From positions 331,142-395,141 of the forward strand of contig JAUIRK010001013.1 in the NCBI GenBank assembly GCA_030549495.1: a stretch of DNA of 64,000 bases, in the 5' to 3' direction. The position numbers were made by a program, and so were the translations under genes. How positions within the stretch are numbered: the stretch's first letter is position 1; each line of letters starts with the position of its first letter. Shown here one piece after another: positions 35,001 to 40,229 of this stretch. The DNA is from Nectonema munidae (lineage: Eukaryota; Nematomorpha; Nectonematoida; Nectonematidae). Below the pieces are notes generated by a model. It was not told where the DNA came from and did no database searches. It was given only the letters and a program-made list of their open reading frames with translations.

Positions 35001-36091
35001 CAGAAGCTTGGATCTGACTCATTTACATGTATTATATATCACATTATTATTATTATAAATATAATAGATATATATTATTTCTAGCCATAGGTAGAAGCCT
35101 TCAAAAAGCCAGCAGTACCTTATGGTGGATTTTTGTGGGTTGGCTGAAATTACACAGGTTCATCGCTGCGTAATTTCGAATGTGTAACAAAATTCTACAC
35201 TTTTCCCTGAGAATATTTGCTTTTATGGTAATACTCTCTGTTTAAACAATGCCTTGTTTTGAACTGAGAGATTATACTCATATAAAGATAGTATAATCTA
35301 GGGGCTAACAACAACAACAGTTTAAATTATGCCTAGCCAGAATTATTCAGGTATACAATAAATAGATGACAAAAAGAAATCAGTTAGGATTGTCTACAAC
35401 ACAAGTGTGGTACGAATAAAGATAATGAAATGCTAAATAGCTACACTACCCCTCTGATCCCATTATAATAGCTAAATATCATTATAATAAGGAAATTTTT
35501 TATTTTGATTCTGCACTATTTGCTGGAATGGAAACTGCGTTTTTACAATTTGCTATAAACTTCAAGTTTATTTCATCAAATAATGATCTATATATATATA
35601 TCAAAAGATGCATCCGATAATACATAACATTATAACTAGTTAATATTCATATCAAGTTATAATAAGATGCATCCTTCAATGTGATATCAGCTCTTCCGAA
35701 AACAAAACAGATAAACAATGTTTATCCAAATTTGTACTCTTAATAGATATGCCTCTCCATGGTTTTAACGATTTCAAGGTCGCGTATATCAGTTCTATAC
35801 TCATTTTTCCTGAATATATAACCATAATAAGCATTTCCCCTTTAAATAACCTTATTTGACAGCAATTTTAGGTACACCATATAAAAACCTTCATGGTTAC
35901 TCCGGCCCTGTAAGAGCATGCGGGAGTTGTAGGAAAAGTAATTTTATCTTGTGAACGTGTGTCGACTCTTTTATGTGAAGAAGATTGGAAAACTTACAAC
36001 TTGGAAAATCGTGAAAATAAGCGAGATCTTCTTTGAAAGAAGCCAACTTTTCTTTAGACGGAAAACGTACGTGCTTTTTTTTTACCGGCAT
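1247..36091 (-). CDS. PPP1R37: Protein phosphatase 1 regulatory subunit 37-like gene (LRR protein), multi-exon
   Basis: A split gene of about 35 kb, put together from separate exons. Exons in transcription order: 36091-35998, [one or more not found], 12996-12896, 12464-12345, 11298-11145, 9605-9460, 6594-6424, 4630-4486, 3158-2989, 2053-1247. All nine internal boundaries have AG/GT, and phases agree at every adjacent junction. The product begins with an RVxF-type PP1-docking motif (KHVRF, residues 6-10). It continues with ribonuclease-inhibitor-type leucine-rich repeats and ends in a Ser-rich tail of 268 residues. Block order and local residues (EALEELFKRLRF, LFDSLEFYETAN, LQYLDL, ITELYLSGN, LTSLNLSHN, KTLNIREN, SVCKRN) match what I remember of vertebrate PPP1R37, which binds PP1 and restrains its activity. 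Function here is inferred from that family. Introns carry many transposons. Part of the N-terminal region before the first LRR is missing from this reconstruction. Confidence 0.88.
2054..2988 (-). other. PPP1R37 intron
   Basis: Intron between the two 3'-most exons. AT-rich; a slightly GC-richer patch at about 2085-2150 shows no tRNA fold that I can support. No gene or mobile element recognised. Confidence 0.6.
2989..3158 (-). CDS. PPP1R37: PPP1R37 exon (leucine-rich repeats)
   Basis: The acceptor is TTTGGTTTAG before 3158. The first two bases complete a Gly codon begun in the exon at 4630-4486. It encodes FIAIAEAMEANSS, then KTLNIRENQIGFSGLVAFSS and ALKFNYTLTSLLLD, i.e. two LRR units with the LxLxxN pattern. 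These match the GAVAVAEF..LRLDLRENEIKTGGL block of PPP1R37. The donor is the weak point: I chose GGA|GTTTGT at 2988 because it keeps phase 0 with the next exon. Another GT eight bases further on is possible with a different phase. Confidence 0.85.
3159..4485 (-). other. PPP1R37 intron
   Basis: Intron with no recognised element. A GC-rich patch at about 4310-4385 stands out against the AT-rich surroundings. An open frame of 100 codons (4049-4351, minus) overlaps it but has no similarity that I recognise and is probably chance. Confidence 0.5.
4486..4630 (-). CDS. PPP1R37: PPP1R37 exon (leucine-rich repeats)
   Basis: The acceptor is TTTAATAG before 4630 and the donor is GAAG|GTTCTA at 4485, a non-optimal donor that leaves one base of a Gly codon. 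It encodes 48 residues beginning ESPSCMLTSLNLSHNCITNQ and ending LFLEKTLLSDE. This is two LRR units with the asparagine ladder (LSHN, ITNQG). The next exon restores the Gly, giving the SDEG|FIAIAEA junction that mirrors the family's CEGAVAVAEF. Confidence 0.87.
4631..5490 (-). other. PPP1R37 intron, proximal part
   Basis: AT-rich intron sequence without recognised genes or mobile elements. Confidence 0.5.
5491..6015. repeat. Dispersed repeat, family copy A
   Basis: Shares extended similarity with 50500-51255. Examples are the stretch around 5730-5830 (TTGAAACGATTATGAGAGCAA) and the CTACAACAGCGTAGCTTTGCT end near 6000. The TTTATCCGACTATCC part near 5520 also recurs at 32150-32190. No transposase frame is visible, so this is either a non-autonomous element or a UTR of one. 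Confidence 0.6.
6016..6423 (-). other. PPP1R37 intron, distal part
   Basis: AT-rich intron sequence between the dispersed repeat and the next exon; nothing recognised. Confidence 0.5.
6424..6594 (-). CDS. PPP1R37: PPP1R37 exon with Ser/Thr-rich insertion in the LRR
   Basis: The acceptor is TTTCAATAG before 6594 and the donor is CTT|GTAAGA at 6423. It encodes exactly 57 codons, phase 0 at both ends. It begins DAGLAIICNGI, which matches DSGLAYICEGL of PPP1R37. Then comes a Ser/Thr-rich stretch (TLSSSQSSTHSFPGS) before LKTLTLSSTQL, another LxLxx unit. The true frame differs from the longest open frame over the same bases, which runs in another phase and should be ignored. The Ser/Thr insertion is not something I recall from vertebrate PPP1R37. 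Confidence 0.82.
6595..6869 (-). other. PPP1R37 intron segment
   Basis: AT-rich intron sequence; nothing recognised. Confidence 0.5.
6870..7780 (-). mobile_element. Non-LTR retrotransposon 3' fragment (RT C-terminus)
   Basis: Minus strand, degenerate. From 7723 downward it reads a cysteine cluster (CGVCEKRVKRNSILCVHCNK, then WVHKKC). This is followed by the VEEVKHFCYLRDVL type motif and, at about 7300-6900, by the conserved tail RWFGHVNRRPF and GRPKMAWIEIVKKDM. These are the thumb and tail of an endonuclease-type non-LTR reverse transcriptase widespread in invertebrates. The frame is broken by stops and shifts, and the catalytic RT core and endonuclease are absent, so it is a 5'-truncated dead copy. 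It sits in the same orientation as the host gene, inside an intron. Confidence 0.82.
7781..9459 (-). other. PPP1R37 intron with poly-G/poly-C pair
   Basis: A run of about 19 G (near 7997-8015) is followed 25 bases later by a run of C (about 8041-8054), which could form a hairpin or be a collapsed end of a mobile element. The rest is AT-rich. Small open frames at 7890-8147 (plus) and 8956-9228 (minus) resemble no family I recognise. Confidence 0.5.
9460..9605 (-). CDS. PPP1R37: PPP1R37 exon (leucine-rich repeats)
   Basis: The acceptor is CATCTTTAG before 9605 and the donor is CAA|GTAAGC at 9459, a strong consensus. The first two bases complete a Ser codon from the upstream exon. It encodes NSLRNNFSITELYLSGNSL, then IQDMNQISSLLKSNFTL and NLLNLSGNPIQ. 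The asparagine ladder (YLSGN, NLSGN) and spacing match the LRELYLADN...LQILDLRNNHV block of PPP1R37. A homopolymer-rich low-quality block begins only about 25 bases upstream of the acceptor. Confidence 0.88.
9631..9940. other. A/T homopolymer block, probable poor consensus
   Basis: About 310 bases of nearly unbroken A and T runs with scattered other bases. The pattern is irregular, without a repeat unit. It looks like uncertain consensus over low-complexity sequence rather than a real feature. Confidence 0.5.
9941..11144 (-). other. PPP1R37 intron
   Basis: AT-rich intron. No gene or mobile element recognised. Confidence 0.5.
11145..11298 (-). CDS. PPP1R37: PPP1R37 exon (leucine-rich repeats)
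   Basis: The acceptor is CTGTTTAG before 11298 and the donor is TTTTAA|GTAACC at 11144, which leaves one base of a Ser codon. It reads SVALQYLDLSFTNIMDVAIL, then SLCQALRRTSSLKTLRLNSC and ACSSNNFTLL. The LQYLD start and ALRRTSSLKTLRL match LQYLDARNTP and ALRIRSSLAVLHL of PPP1R37. The apparent ATG at 11256 is an internal Met. Open frame beyond the donor is intron. Confidence 0.88.
11299..12344 (-). other. PPP1R37 intron
   Basis: AT-rich intron, no recognised gene. A short stretch of CCGACTCC-like repeats near 11440-11490 also occurs near 20050-20130. Confidence 0.5.
12345..12464 (-). CDS. PPP1R37: PPP1R37 exon
   Basis: Exactly 40 codons, phase 0 at both ends. The acceptor is CTCCATAG before 12464 and the donor is AAA|GTATAT at 12344. 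It reads ASSSLFDSLEFYETANRV, then NIHTSTWVWNACAYYIKK. This matches ASALFDMIEYYESATHLNIS...GTRGWQAAAHMMRK of PPP1R37 in order and spacing. It is too short to stand out as an open frame, so it is easily missed. It joins the exon at 12996-12896 as SDSE|ASSSLFD. Confidence 0.86.
12896..12996 (-). CDS. PPP1R37: PPP1R37 exon (start of LRR domain)
   Basis: The acceptor is TTTTAAG before 12996; two bases complete an Asp codon whose first base (G) comes from the missing upstream exon. The donor is GAG|GTATCC at 12895. It encodes DEKLTFGQSEALEELFKRL, then RFVTVDLDSCLSDSE. The match to GEKLDYKTCEALEEVFKRLQF...VDLEQTNLDED of PPP1R37 is the strongest of all the exons and was the key to identifying the gene. 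Confidence 0.9.
12997..13380 (-). other. Start of the large PPP1R37 intron
   Basis: AT-rich sequence. The 67-codon frame at 13111-13314 (minus) matches nothing I know. Confidence 0.5.
13381..13517. mobile_element. PiggyBac-type MITE, copy 1
   Basis: A 137-bp element bounded by TTAA on both sides, with inverted ends TTAACCCATTTA.GACCAA and TTGGTC.TAAATGGGTTAA. The interior repeats GCAGACGAT motifs. A second copy in opposite orientation lies at 32729-32866. The TTAA target and CCC-starting ends fit piggyBac-derived non-autonomous elements. Confidence 0.8.
13518..14980. other. Intron sequence, no gene seen
   Basis: AT-rich. Short open frames (13570-13752, 13753-13947, 14647-14829) are Phe/Ile/Lys-rich and look like chance frames. 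Confidence 0.5.
14981..15199 (+). repeat. 5' LTR of Gypsy element
   Basis: Begins TGTGATGATCTG. It matches 18425-18653 with small indels over its whole length. It carries a poly(A) signal (AATAAA at 15162-15167). It stops at TTTTCTCT and runs straight into gag coding sequence. The last bases present in the 3' copy, the primer binding site and the leader are missing. Confidence 0.85.
15200..15940 (+). pseudogene. Gypsy gag (decayed)
   Basis: Coding for a Ty3/Gypsy gag: KFDVRTSDPQCGKLWKLW at the start, with a capsid-like region in two frames (15200-15490 and 15467-15940). Near the C-terminus is a CCHC-type region: an imperfect first knuckle starting CYNCGGKRHP and a second reading KCGKPEHFAKE that ends at a stop. 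One frameshift at about 15470 separates the parts. No in-frame ATG is visible at the start because the sequence enters directly from the LTR. Confidence 0.82.
15962..16240 (+). pseudogene. Gypsy aspartic protease (inactive)
   Basis: Follows gag in another frame. The retropepsin active site is recognisable as ALIDTRSSDNFIS, where the usual D-T/S-G triad reads Asp-Thr-Arg (codon at 16076-16078). Loss of the glycine should disable the protease. A stop codon follows at about 16198. Confidence 0.72.
16420..17335 (+). pseudogene. Gypsy reverse transcriptase and RNase H (decayed)
   Basis: RT palm motifs occur in several frames: KKRLVVDF near 16560, FSVIDLSKTYYQIEI near 16680, and the catalytic YLDD box at 16873-16884 inside SYLDDITICGK. 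The connection region GMFAYYSKWLRNYSTKIRPL is at about 17125. RNase H starts as TDASDKAFGK (about 17300) after an in-frame stop, then breaks off into unrelated-looking sequence. Several stops and shifts make it non-functional. Confidence 0.8.
17399..18243 (+). pseudogene. Gypsy integrase (deleted and decayed)
   Basis: Starts in the zinc-binding region (HDSLFHPGIQRFWHFVRSRN) and soon jumps to FQRLSVDYKGLL at the start of the catalytic core, so the intervening zinc-finger cysteines are deleted. YNPKGNRQCERYNGIIWDTV of the core's C-terminal part is clear at about 17790. The frame then enters the G/C-run block at 17868-17990, after which a C-terminal domain continues to 18243. Confidence 0.78.
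17868..17990. other. C/G-run block inside integrase, probable poor consensus
   Basis: About 120 bases of C and G runs with irregular spacing, in contrast to the clean flanking integrase code. It is similar in texture to 18860-19080 and 44990-45210. It is more likely uncertain consensus than real sequence. Confidence 0.5.
18425..18664 (+). repeat. 3' LTR of Gypsy element
   Basis: Matches 14981-15199 from TGTGATGATCTG onward. AATAAA is at 18616-18621. Similarity to the 5' copy ends at 18653; the true end may be at about 18664-18666 (TTCTACA). No clear target duplication is seen around the pair. Confidence 0.82.
18860..19080. other. G/T/C/A-run block, probable poor consensus
   Basis: About 220 bases of runs (G-rich, then T-rich, C-rich and A-rich). 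It is open in one frame only because of the skewed composition, so the 123-codon frame at 18873-19244 is not a gene. Confidence 0.55.
19081..21054. other. Intron sequence, no gene seen
   Basis: AT-rich. A CCGACTCC-like repeated patch is at about 20045-20130. The 78-codon frame at 20331-20567 is Lys/Phe/Ile-rich and looks like chance. Confidence 0.5.
21061..21205 (+). repeat. Left inverted end of Penelope-like element
   Basis: Reads ATGAAGATTAAACTTGGAT and onward. It is the reverse complement, with small differences, of 27625-27775. Confidence 0.75.
21360..21798 (+). pseudogene. Penelope-like RT, 5' part
   Basis: The motif FYALPKIHIECAPLRPII at about 21610-21665 is the RT fingers/palm signature of Penelope-like elements (LPKIHK..PLRPIVS in family terms). 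The surrounding frame is interrupted by stops. The coding sequence stops at the hAT insertion point. Confidence 0.75.
21807..25173 (-). mobile_element. hAT transposon, complete ends, 8-bp target duplication
   Basis: Ends are CAGTGGGGGATCC on the left and, reading inward from the right, CAGGGATGGACTG. Flanking 8-mers are AAGTTGAT (21799-21806) and AAGTTGAG (25174-25181), 7 of 8 identical, as expected for hAT. Transposase is on the minus strand. Subterminal sequence is G-rich, including about 29 consecutive G at 21833-21861. Insertion was into the Penelope RT. Confidence 0.88.
21897..24361 (-). pseudogene. hAT transposase (ZMYM/TTF-type), broken
   Basis: Five consecutive minus-strand frames: 24361-23819, 23764-23507, 23491-23162, 23132-22548 and 22544-21897. 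They carry, in order, a basic Ser/Lys N-terminus and the catalytic region with FSVIADETTDSSHSEQ, then SSMAGHINGVQAYIRKHSPN with VHCSSHCLNLVLN. The C-terminal dimerisation region is TTCSAERAFSSLRILKNYLR...LTGLALMYLHP. This is the architecture of animal hAT transposases annotated as zinc finger MYM-type or TTF-type proteins. Frames are joined only by shifts or stops, so it is recently dead. Total coding length fits a nearly full-length transposase of about 780 residues. Confidence 0.87.
25182..25500 (+). pseudogene. Penelope-like RT, 3' part
   Basis: Resumes at the hAT target site with LAFLDTLVTR, a conserved Penelope RT motif. It continues with a region matching HKLSLRTILYRRAYNLITDQ and an EEL..IESILESNNYN helix typical of the RT thumb of this class. 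A stop occurs near 25268. Confidence 0.78.
25507..26074 (+). pseudogene. Penelope-like GIY-YIG endonuclease domain
   Basis: Frame 25507-25773 includes SIKCKSCNAIYIGCMGKLMK and RLQQHKSNINK: the cysteine pair and degenerate GIY...YIG signature (YIG core) with the downstream Arg and His. A shift leads to 25796-26074, which reads IEHVITMGHEFDLVNTSILH, the usual tail. It nicks target DNA in active elements; here it is frameshifted. Confidence 0.82.
26080..27470 (-). mobile_element. Tigger/pogo-type DNA transposon, internally deleted
   Basis: The left end reads CAGTGAGGAACCGTTATAAC after a TA; the right end (about 27410-27470) is rich in CGCGTTATAA/GCGCTATAATG as in Tigger ends, though divergent. 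The minus-strand transposase remnants lie between. It interrupts the 3' region of the Penelope-like element. Confidence 0.75.
26293..27176 (-). pseudogene. Tigger transposase (jerky/DDE_1 type), decayed
   Basis: From 27176 downward: MSQRKGYSVDYTLNLIDRVRNG-type HTH start, a CENP-B-like middle in shifted frames, and ESKSADYASVPDF. Then comes the start of the DDE domain, CSDQIYNAGETALFYRILPD followed by DSTYALKS. The first catalytic Asp of the N-A-D-E-T motif is Gly here. After CNQAGDH the sequence jumps to the acidic C-terminus, so the second and third catalytic Asp are deleted. Confidence 0.78.
27625..27775 (-). repeat. Right inverted end of Penelope-like element
   Basis: Reverse complement of 21061-21205 with about a dozen differences and small indels, by eye. 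Confidence 0.75.
27781..28683. other. Intron sequence with a short direct duplication
   Basis: A 30-base segment at 27968-27997 recurs at 28018-28047 (ATGAATTTTTAAACACTTAA and onward), a tandem duplication with a 50-base period. The 86-codon frame at 28201-28461 (plus) is not recognised and lacks splice context that I can defend. Confidence 0.5.
28684..29030 (+). mobile_element. Jockey/CR1-like non-LTR RT fragment
   Basis: Shifted plus-strand frames read VVHLFKKQDK, then ISKIFEKSLYTR, KFMRIQIKS and finally AFDSIDHSISLNKFRLYGLS (about 28950-29005). These are consecutive RT blocks of jockey/CR1-type elements. The sequence ends abruptly in a C-run at about 29033. Highly decayed. Confidence 0.8.
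29031..29070. repeat. hAT-like terminal remnant
   Basis: C-run followed by TTATCGACGGGCCTG. Its reverse complement starts CAGGCCCGTCGATAAGG, and nearly the same end occurs at 33040-33072. Confidence 0.45.
29167..29215. repeat. Perfect 11-bp inverted repeat (hairpin)
   Basis: AATTCGGCCTC at 29167-29177 pairs with GAGGCCGAATT at 29205-29215, with a loop of 27 AT-rich bases. It may be the core of a short foldback element. Confidence 0.6.
29216..31948. other. Intron sequence, no supported gene
   Basis: Frames 29277-29492 (plus, 71 codons, Gln/Thr/Lys-rich), 29848-30069 (minus) and 30727-30912 (plus) match nothing I know. A weak imperfect duplication (TGACACTTNTTCTTTNCATA) occurs at about 30370 and 30505. 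Confidence 0.45.
31949..32310. repeat. Dispersed repeat, family copy B
   Basis: Similar to 50305-50650: both contain GATATGCTATANTCTAAC, TTTTGTAAATCT, TTTGGTGTTCGAAGGTT and TATCCGAC..TAGATTATTC. The 79-codon frame at 31969-32208 lies on this repeat and is not a gene. Confidence 0.68.
32311..32728. other. Intron sequence, no gene seen
   Basis: AT-rich; nothing recognised. Confidence 0.5.
32729..32866. mobile_element. PiggyBac-type MITE, copy 2
   Basis: 138 bp between TTAA sites, nearly identical to 13381-13517 but in the opposite orientation. Confidence 0.8.
32935..33350. repeat. hAT-like terminal remnants
   Basis: CTCTTATCGACGGGACTG at about 33053-33071 resembles the end at 29070. A further C-rich end CGCATGTGCGCCCCTG lies at about 33330-33345. 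No transposase frame is present. Confidence 0.4.
33351..34275. other. Intron sequence, no gene seen
   Basis: AT-rich; nothing recognised on either strand. Confidence 0.5.
34276..34505 (-). CDS. Possible exon of the host gene (uncertain)
   Basis: A good acceptor (poly-T then TAG) precedes 34505 on the minus strand. The frame reads DSDSWFETTFDIMAQIPSV, then KYKNVGILEFNRQKQYSW before losing protein-like composition. The phase (two bases completing a codon) would follow the first PPP1R37 exon at 36091-35998, giving PSC|DSDSW. However, the residues do not clearly match the family, and the only obvious donor (GTAGGA at 34431) does not fit directly with the next exon. It may be an extra or lineage-specific exon, or chance. 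Confidence 0.3.
34600..35030 (+). mobile_element. R1-like non-LTR retrotransposon, 3' end fragment
   Basis: Frame 34805-35017 reads LREYLHKINPKTHTNPLCPV, GNQHPHNTHHLFNCPY, then LLTLWGNRLAEAW. This CxxC..HxxxHxxxxC tail is the C-terminal zinc-binding segment found in R1-clade ORF2 proteins. Upstream shifted frames (LSTLKHNR, LTQLRANKSP) belong to the same region. Only the 3' end of the element is present. Confidence 0.78.
35031..35997. other. First PPP1R37 intron, 5' part
   Basis: AT-rich sequence between the first exon and the R1-like tail. I searched for the missing PPP1R37 exon here and did not find it. Confidence 0.45.
35998..36091 (-). CDS. PPP1R37: PPP1R37 first coding exon with PP1-docking motif
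   Basis: ATG at 36091 in the context AAGATGCC, with an in-frame TGA two codons upstream, so this is the start unless there is an upstream splice. The donor is CAAGTT|GTAAGT at 35997, an excellent consensus. It encodes MPVKKKHVRFPSKEKLASF, then KEDLAYFHDFPS and one base. KHVRF fits the [K/R]-x-V-x-[F/W] docking motif for the PP1 catalytic subunit and lines up with KRVTFPSDEDI near the N-terminus of PPP1R37. Reading past the donor gives a longer chance frame to 35897. Confidence 0.8.
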
Positions 36092-36595
36092 CTTAGCTCA
36101 GTAAAATTTCTAAATAAGGATAGAATATGAAAATAATAACTGTTTGTAATTTTATATAGCAAAATTTGAATTGAAATATGGCAGTTTTAAAGGCATTTAT
36201 GTGTTGATTAAGATACTTGTAAAACACCAAAGGAAAAAGGCAGTTGATAAAAGATCGTGAAAAGACCCCTTCTTTGACACAAACAGAGCATTTTAATGAG
36301 AAAGGTAATATTAAGATTGGCACGAAGAATATGAAAACTTTAAGAGGGTTTTGAATTTAGAAGTGGTAAAGATAAGATCGATAATTATTTTTTTCATTCA
36401 AGTGGCAGTGTAAGAGGAAAGGTAAAGTGAAATTTGATGAAATGTTCATCAGCAAAATGTGGTTTTCCCTTTAGCTGAAGACAAAATTAGATTTTAGGAA
36501 TCATAATGCAGCTGTTAACTTTTTTGTACAATGATACAGGTGGACACACCAACTAAAGGAAAGAAGTGATGTTGAAAGTGATCCCTTCTTAAAAA
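36092..36595. other. Region upstream of PPP1R37
   Basis: Expected to hold the 5' UTR and promoter. I see no clear TATA or initiator that stands out from the AT-rich background. Confidence 0.4.
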
Positions 36596-36672
36596 TGGTT
36601 CTAGGACGTTTCAACTAAAGGACATTTCAACCAAGGGTCAAATCAACCATAGGACATTTCAAACAAAGAATA
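36596..36672. repeat. Short GGACATTTCAAC-type tandem repeat
   Basis: Four imperfect copies of a 16-18 base unit (GGACGTTTCAACTAAA, GGACATTTCAACCAAGGG and so on). A similar motif occurs at about 39342-39362. Confidence 0.6.
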
Positions 36673-38399
36673 TTTTTAAAAGAACAAGTGGTTAGCCCTT
36701 AAAAAAGATGGCAATAAAGAGGCACTCAACAAATACGATTTTGAAGCTTTAAAAGTTTAAAGTTTAAGGGAAATGCTTTGTAAAACCTAAAGCCTTTTAA
36801 AGTTTATTTCGTGCATAAAGAAACCCTAAAAATCCTGTTTAAAATGATGGCTTAAGCTAGAGATAAGAAGAAATCTTAAGAAAATATGCACTAAGTATGT
36901 AAAAATTAACATCTTTCGGTTTAGGGTTAGGAAAATACAGAATAAACGTCACTCAAAAATTGTCACAGATACCTCATGCTTCTTATGTTTACAAGAGTCA
37001 GTACCAAAAATATAATTACTGTAGGAAAGCATCCAACCATATATAATTATTCTATATGCTTTGCTCATCATTTCTGTTGAAAATAACAGTATGAAAAGCA
37101 AGCCTTCTTTTTCTATGATGTACGAGTAAATTATGTTTTACTACATTTGTTTAAAACACTGATAAACACTTTTTTGTTACATCGCTAATCATATCTTCGT
37201 ACTTTATTTATTTCCTATCAGTCGAATCATCGAGCTTAACCATATGGGGCTGAACATCTTATAAGAACAGTATGAAATGAAGGATCAATAAGAGATTTCG
37301 TCGACAAAAAATCAAAATCTACTTTTCAAGAAACCCCAATTTCATCAATAAAAAAAAGATTTCGTCGATAACTTTAAAACTTAAAATTTATACTTTGAAT
37401 AAATTCATTATTGACATAATGCCTTGAATCTGTCAAACTTCTAAAAATTTTAAATATTTTAATATTACATTTATATTTTGAATAAATTTTTCTATTTTCT
37501 ATATTGAATAAATTTGCTTTTATCGTGTATCGGCCTTTATGATCTTATTTTCATCATGTATGCATCATTAGAGTATCCAATGAATCAGTAACAAGAACTA
37601 CCTACTTAACAATATGACATGTATAGTTGTCTTTTTGATAATAATTCAAAGATAGACAAATCTGATTAGCATACTTCATATAACATCTAAGAAATAAAAT
37701 TAAATCCATATAATAAATTTTTTATAAATTCTTGTAAGAAGAGCGTATTAAATATAAATAGCACCTTACTGAGACACTATGAAAAAATAAATTTTGAATA
37801 TTGGGGCATAATAGAGACAGACGTGTGAGGGCTTGTGGCTCCTCGTGGCAAAAACCTGCATACAAATAGCTTAGAAGGTCGTATCTCTTTACATTGCTTT
37901 GATTTCCAGGTCTGATTACATGTCTTGGGTTGGAAATCCAACTTAGACGATTTGCAATGATTGCTACTTTGTAGAGTTAGTTTCTGAGTGAGTTGTCTGT
38001 AAACTATTCTTACTATCAAAACGAATAATTAATTTCCAAATTAAATACTTCGATCTTTACGAATTGATGCAGTTAAATTATAAATTTTTATGTACCATAG
38101 GTTTCTAGGAAAATTAAAAACCCATCAACTAAAATTTCTCTTGTACCAAATTGGCTACATATTTTGCTACCATACTTCGTGACATTTCCTAAAATTGATA
38201 GCTGCATCTTTTGATACCATTTTCATGGCAGTTGAATGACCTTTTCATGCATAAATCTGTCAGTCAAAATTAAAAGTTAAACTTTTTCAGCAAAATTCTG
38301 ACAGTATCTCTAGTTAAGCTTATAACTTTGGTTCTATATTATATACTCGTTTGAAAATTTATAAATATATGCAGTTCTGAACACATAACACTTTATAGT
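36673..38399. other. Intergenic sequence, no supported gene
   Basis: The 80-codon frame at 37777-38019 (minus) has a slightly higher GC content but no recognised domain. Otherwise AT-rich. Confidence 0.45.
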
Positions 38400-39232
38400 T
38401 TAAATTTTTTCAAAATCATGGTTACTTTTTGGGAAATGTCAATCAAAATTTTGATTGATGAGAAATATATCTAATAAAATATACCTTCAAATTTTACATG
38501 AAATATATTTTTTTATATCAAATGGGGCATACTAATTTTTAAATTGAAAATACCTATAAGTGTGTAACAAACTTGCGGTTTACTTCTAAAATCTGTCTCT
38601 GAAAACATTCATTCAAATTTTACATGGAATATACACATTATAACAATTCAACAATCGCAATTTCATTTATAAATTATTTTTGCATTTAGAATTTGAAAAT
38701 GCTAATCAATGTGAAACAAATTTGCGGTTTATTTCTAAAATCTGTCACCGAGAACATTAATTAAAATTTTATATGAAATATACACCCTTTTATAAAAAAA
38801 AATCAACAATGCCTATTTCATTTATGGATTGTTTTTGCATTTAGAATTTGAAAATACTTAGAAGTGTGAAACAAAGTTGCGGTTTATTTCTAAAATCTGT
38901 CTTCGAGAACACTCATTCAAATTTTACATGAAATATACGCATTTTCATATCAAATCAACAATGTCAATTTCATTTATAGATTGTTTTTGCATTTGGATTC
39001 AAAATTACCTATAATTGTAAAATAAATTTGTGGTTCACTTCTAAAAATTGTTCCCAAAAACAAAATTTGAGGTTTACATCTAAAATCTGACTACGAGAAC
39101 ATTTATTCAAATTTTACATGAAATACACACATTTTTATAACAGATCAGCAATGCCAATTGCAATTATAGATTGTTTTTGGATTTAGAATTTGAAAATACT
39201 TGTAAGCGTGAATCAAATTTGCAAATCAGGTG
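38400..39232. repeat. Tandem array A, about 150-bp unit
   Basis: About 4.5 to 5 imperfect units. Anchor TTTGCGGTTTATTTCTAAAA recurs with starts near 38574, 38723, 38878, 39029 and, without the GCGG part, 39220, giving intervals of about 149-155 bases, with one extra short partial unit near 39065. Each unit also contains AAATTTTACATGAAATATAC and TTTCATTTATAGATTGTTTT. Confidence 0.82.
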
Positions 39233-39234
39233 TT

Positions 39235-39352
39235 TTACACATATGTACCCATTTTCAAGTAGGCTGAATCCAACAGTGATGTTTATTTTTTATAAAAATT
39301 AAACATACCTCTCAAAAAATGATTGACATAGGACACTTCAACTGAAATAAAG
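39235..39352 (-). repeat. Inverted unit of array B
   Basis: The reverse complement starts TTTCAGTTGAAGTGTCCTAT and contains CTTGAAAATGGGTACATATG, which matches the units at 40230-40740. Confidence 0.75.
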
Positions 39353-40229
39353 GACTTCATGATTAAATAATTATACGTAGCTATATATGTAATTTATTTT
39401 GTCACAGAACAAATAGAATTATAAGTAGGCAAAACAAAATTGCATAAAAAGAAAATATAACTGAAAATGATATAGAACTAAAAACGGTATTTTATACCGA
39501 ATTCAATGAGGTGATTTTTTTAATGAAATTAATTATATACAAAACAAGGACTCTGTAGAGGCATATTTTGATGCGCATCATTTTATTTGAAGGAGAAAGA
39601 CAGTTCGTTTATACGTTCATTCACTCTACAATATCTCGAAACAAGCTGAATCGGTCAATTTAAATAAGTTTCGTGTTTGACCATTTTGAGAAAGTTTTAT
39701 ACGTATAATCAAACAATATACAAATGAACGAAGATGATAAAGTTGAAACATAATTTATTTATAATAAAAATTTTATCGTTTTTTTATATCTAATCATTTG
39801 GTTGTCGTATCGTTTCCCTAAAATAAAAAATATTTTGACCTAAACATGAGTTTTCTGCATAAAATTTGTAATTTTATTTAATAATTGCTGGCTTAATACT
39901 CTATTTAATTAATGAGAGTAATTTAATATGGCAAGAGTATTAAATTTTATACTATAATAATGAGTATCAAAATTGATATTCGTGCCTCATTGGAAATTTT
40001 GATACTGAAAAAATTTGTTTTATTATAGATTCCAAATAAAATCGAAACTTCAAAGAGAAATAAATTCATTTGTGAAATGACTAAAAATTTGAATATAGTC
40101 TTTGGAGAATAGCATGAAAACAAATCATTAAAAAATCAGTACAATATATCTGACCGCAAACATAACATGATTTTAAAAAAGTCACAAATTAATCAAAAAT
40201 GTTAAAAAAAAAATTTTATAACTACTTAA
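39353..40229. other. Unique spacer between inverted repeats
   Basis: AT-rich with no supported gene. It is flanked by inverted B units, as in the interior of a foldback or non-autonomous element. Confidence 0.45.

Noticed and set aside
37777..38019. Upstream coding exon
   Set aside because: Isolated 80-codon frame, no domain and no supporting splice context.
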